Origin: Zygnema circumcarinatum | Taxonomy: Eukaryota > Streptophyta > Zygnematophyceae > Zygnematales > Zygnemataceae | Assembly (NCBI GenBank): GCA_037447605.1 | Contig: CM074805.1 | Span: 3,193,140-3,257,139, forward strand | Length of the DNA stretch: 64,000 nucleotides | Reading direction: 5' to 3' | Shown: one piece after another, positions 60,873-64,000 of the stretch | How positions within the stretch are numbered: position 1 is the stretch's first letter | Layout of the letters: each line of letters starts with the position of its first letter | Translations under genes and position numbers: made by a program | Notes under the pieces: model-generated | Database searches by the model: none | What the model was told of the DNA's origin: nothing | What the model saw: the letters and a program-made list of their open reading frames with translations, nothing else

Positions 60873-62467
60873 AAATTCAGCCTGAGCAATGAATAGCCAT
60901 GGAACAATGCCGAGAAGAAGGCTGCTATAGGCAACCAATCGCAGCGGCAGCAGCTTATGCACTGATGAAAGCCGCAAGCTCTCTCAGTGCAGTGCGCAGG
61001 TCTCGTAGGGTTTTGTAAAAAAGCTCACGCGCGCGCGCGCTCGCTCCCTCTCTCTCGCAGTGCGATGAAATCATCATGTCATGAGGCACGCCTTGCAGCG
61101 CCTGCGCACGGCCTGCATCGCAGTTCCTCTGCGCACCCTGAAGACTCTGCCAAACTGTTACTGCATTGCATTGCACGGTTGGTAGAGAATCTCGAGGACA
61201 ACTGCTCAAGACAGAGCTATGTTGCTTCGAGGGCCAAAGCTTCACAACTTTTTCAGACGGATGTCATGTCTTCTGGATAACAAAGTCAAGATAGGCTGGT
61301 TCCACGCGGTGTATGCAAAGGTCGGCCATAACATTTGAGTTGGATGCTTGCTCAGAACTCCTTTCTTTTGGATATGGTTCTTCCTTAACAAGTATGGCGT
61401 GAAAAATCTCATGTTTTATAGAGCAATGTTCTGGAAATTATTGAGGTGAGTTGCTCGTTGTGTTGCTTTTGCAAAGTACTTTCCCGTACACGGTATGGTG
61501 CACTGAAAGGCTTCGTCATGTTACTTGCTTCCTTTATCTCTTGCTTTGCTTCAATTTTGATTCGAGATTTGTGCTGGCGAAGCATGTCAGTTGCGTGTGA
61601 CAGTGTCGGCCGATTTGAAGTGTTGCACTCAACGACAGTTCTGTCCTAATTATGTTAATCTTGCATGGTCCAACAGCGCACTACGTAAGAAGCTCATCAT
61701 GACGAGGTCAATCTGAACACAAAATGTCCAGGCCGCAGAAGTTAGAGCAGGTTTAGTTTCGACTTCTTGATGGGTTTCACTGGCACATCATGGAGGGCAT
61801 CTAGTCTCAGCTTTTGTGGCTTAGAAGTAAATTTCATCATTTCTTGCCCAACAGCGTAGTCACATGAGGATGCCGATACTTTCAAGTGATGTTCTGTCAT
61901 TTATTGTTGGACTCGAATCATTTCTCAAGCCGCCAGCATCTAGAAATTGAAGTAGAAGTCGCATCATTTCACAGGTCGGACCATTGAACAACCACTAGAT
62001 GGCAGTGGTTGTACGCCTTACGATTGGCAGCCAGTCGGATGGTTTGGTCTATTGGACCGACCACTGCATCATCTACTCAGTAACAGAAAGCTAAATACAA
62101 GGAGTTAAATCCATCTCATGCGTGCCCTACTACGCATGTTTATATTTATTCGCGGAGGCCCGCTCGGGAGAGTTCTGCAAAGTAGGCAGCGTCAGCTCCC
62201 GGCCAGCCTTTCGCCCGCCATAAATTCGTGCGCACGGAGGCGCGGCAGTTGGCATCGACCAACCGCTGTAGTTTTCCTTACTCATTAGTTTAAGGCAAAG
62301 AGAAAATTAAAATTTCATGAGATTTGTAATCGAGCGAGGAGGGCTGTGCAGTTTGCATTGTGGGAGAAGTGATTTGCGCGTCCGTGGCTGCCAACGCTCG
62401 GTTCGCGTGAGAGCCCTTTAGCGCCTTCGGTCATTCCAAGCGCGCGAAGCCACTTCGGGCAGCCGCC
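60873..62467. other. Divergent intergenic region between guanylate kinase and membrane-protein gene
   Basis: About 1.6 kb without a supportable gene. It contains an alternating CG run at 61027-61041 followed by a CT-rich stretch, next to the guanylate kinase start, and ordinary sequence after that. Both promoters should lie here. Confidence 0.4.
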
Positions 62468-62692
62468 ATGGACCGCTTCGAGCCCTGGAGGGAGGCGAAT
62501 GTATGTGTGGAAAGCATGTATGGCCACGCAAAACGGGCGTCTCAGCTAAGGGAGATAAGGGAGCTTGGGAAAGGAGCCAGAGAAGATCAAAGATTGGAAG
62601 GCTGTGCTGGTGCTGTTACTGCTTGTTTGAGCAATTGGAGGGAGTGGGAGTTTCTTTTTGACGAGGTCGAGAAGAAGGCTAAGGGTTGGTAA
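62468..62692 (+). CDS. Short upstream open frame, possible uORF
   Basis: 74 codons from a start in a very favourable context (GCCGCCATGG) to a TAA-type stop overlapping a GGTAAGAG word, 15 bp before the next start. It is rich in Glu, Arg and Lys with several Cys and Trp. I recognise no family. Splicing its best donor to the next downstream exon creates a stop. It is therefore either an upstream open frame of the membrane-protein gene or chance. Confidence 0.3.
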   Translation: MDRFEPWREANVCVESMYGHAKRASQLREIRELGKGAREDQRLEGCAGAVTACLSNWREWEFLFDEVEKKAKGW

Positions 62693-62707
62693 GAGCGCCG
62701 GGATACA

Positions 62708-63969
62708 ATGCCTCCTCAAGAGCGGAAAGTAAGGAGCACTGCGGGAACGATCATTCATTATGTCGTCGCGCTGCTTGAGTTGGTTACACTCGTGAGTATT
62801 TTCGGTTCGAGTCACAAGGTTTCAGTTTTGGACTGTGTTTTAAGGGAATTTTCTCACTTGCAGACCTAGCCATGCAGCGTAATCGAGTTTACCTGTACGG
62901 CTACCTCCGGTTCTCTTCCCAGTTTCGCAGACAAGCCGGCATTTTGTTTTGTGGCCCTCATTGTCAAAGAAAGTAAAATGGGAATGAAAAGAAGAACAAC
63001 ATATGGAACTGGTGCTGCTGCCTGTACATTAGGGAAAGCCCGCCTCGAGGGAAATCAGTGAACCGTCACATGCCACCGATAAGAAGCAACGCTTTGAACA
63101 GCACATCCTCCAAATTCCAACCTTGGGGTTTTGGAAAATGCTGCAAGGATTGGAACCAAACAAGCAGGGGTGCTGTGATTGACCTCTATGCAGAAGACTG
63201 CCTTCCTCGAGCAGGATAAATAATTTCCAGTACAGTCAATATTTCTATTCAAAGCAAGAGTTTGAATACTGCATGGAGAGGCAACTCAATGCTTTTGTTT
63301 CCAGACTCTCGGCAGAAACATGCAGAATAATGGGACGAAGTTAATAAACCTTTATGCGCGGAATGGTGATCATCATATCAAAGCAGCCGTTGTCTTATTC
63401 TCTGCATGTGGTTCCTTCATGAGCATGCAGATTTCTGGGCTTCTGATCATCTTAATGGCCCTTGTGCTCCAGAGAAGCAGAAATATTGCTGGCTGGTGAG
63501 TAATTCGAATAACACTTGAATTCAAAGGAGCCTGGAATTGTTTCATTTGAAGTCTTTACGAAAGGTAGACGATGCCGTTTTCGCAAATTCTACTAGGTCG
63601 ATTTGAATTGTGCTTTCTGGCATAATCCCATTCTATTGCAACGTGGTATCGCTGAAGCGTACATGTTGGCTTGCTTAAAAGAGAGTCATAGGGCATGTTC
63701 TGCGGCATTTCCAAAAAAGGCTATCAGTTGATGGGCTTGCTGTACTTAGGTGGGTGATCGCTCTCGGTATTATCACCTTTTCGGCTCCTGTCCTTACAAT
63801 CATTGGCGTGCGCTGCTCGCGACTGAAGTTCATTGGCAAGGTGGCCGTAGTCTTGATGGTCTCGGCGGCGATAGGATGTGCAGCATTTACCATTTCGTTG
63901 TTTTCATCGGTGAGCTCAGTCACCACGAACGCAATTAAAAAAGAAAAAAAAAAGCAAAAAGAAGCAAGG

Positions 63970-64000
<31 letters not shown>
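62708..64000 (+). CDS. Unknown four-helix membrane protein, 5' part of gene
   Basis: Exons 62708-62791, 63305-63495 and 63750-63909 join in phase by GT-AG introns. The gene is cut by the window end. The deduced product starts MPPQERKVRSTAGTIIHYVV and has four hydrophobic segments: HYVVALLELVTL, SGLLIILMALVL, WVIALGIITFSAPVLTII and VAVVLMVSAAIGCAAFTISL. Short basic loops (RSRN, RCSRLKF) lie between them. It looks like a small tetraspan integral membrane protein. I do not recognise the family and give no function. If the last donor is not used, the frame runs on into a Lys-rich translation of the terminal A-tract, which is less plausible. Confidence 0.6.
63930..64000 (+). repeat. A-rich tract at the window edge
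   Basis: The last 70 bp are nearly all A with a few G and C, ending in more than 28 uninterrupted A. It follows the possible donor of the membrane-protein gene and may be an intronic low-complexity tract or a poor-quality sequence end. Confidence 0.85.

Noticed and set aside
1-64000. Search for CRISPR arrays, bacterial operons, riboswitches, rRNA genes and intact tRNA genes
   Set aside because: No regularly spaced repeat array, no bacterial-style gene cluster and no convincing rRNA or complete tRNA structure was seen. The window is intron-rich nuclear DNA.

Overview
The window is nuclear DNA of a green-lineage (Viridiplantae) eukaryote, most likely a green alga. All protein genes are split by canonical GT-AG introns, and the encoded TRA1, beta-COP and organelle guanylate kinase are closest to the land-plant versions I know. 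A stand-alone DCD domain (a plant-type domain) and TTTAGGG-type telomere-like repeats point the same way. I cannot name the species from sequence alone.

Layout. 1448-3274 (-): a three-exon gene for a small charged protein of unknown function. 3784-35186 (+): a complete 50-exon TRA1/TRRAP gene of about 4,022 residues, the giant pseudokinase scaffold of SAGA- and NuA4-type histone acetyltransferase complexes. The two genes share a 509-bp divergent intergenic region. Intron 9 of TRA1 carries mitochondrial-type DNA (rpl5, rps14 and a GC-rich repeat field) that contains an assembly gap and has a 53-bp terminal redundancy. 35.2-39.6 kb is gene-poor and holds a large inverted repeat (two 488-bp arms around 378 bp) beside a second assembly gap. 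39588-44925 (+): a PIF1-family DNA helicase with telomere-like repeats in one intron and a probable GC-AG intron. 45.5-46.7 kb: a very GC-rich block followed by a purine-rich tract, ahead of a 213-residue DCD-domain gene (47676-49781, +). 51584-56671 (-): coatomer subunit beta, seven exons, complete. 57904-60872 (-): an organelle-type guanylate kinase, five exons. 62708-64000 (+): the 5' part of an unknown four-helix membrane protein gene that runs off the window.

The genes are housekeeping functions (chromatin acetylation, genome maintenance, vesicle traffic, nucleotide metabolism) with no operon-like logic. No coherent new multi-gene system is evident. The most unusual items are the mitochondrial insertion in the TRA1 intron, the palindromic element at 36.5-37.9 kb, the telomere-like array inside PIF1, and a partial tandem duplication of a TRA1 exon end with its splice donor.

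Exon coordinates were derived by hand from reading frame, splice consensus and recalled similarity to family members. The phases of every multi-exon model close to a whole number of codons, but individual junctions were not tested against transcripts.
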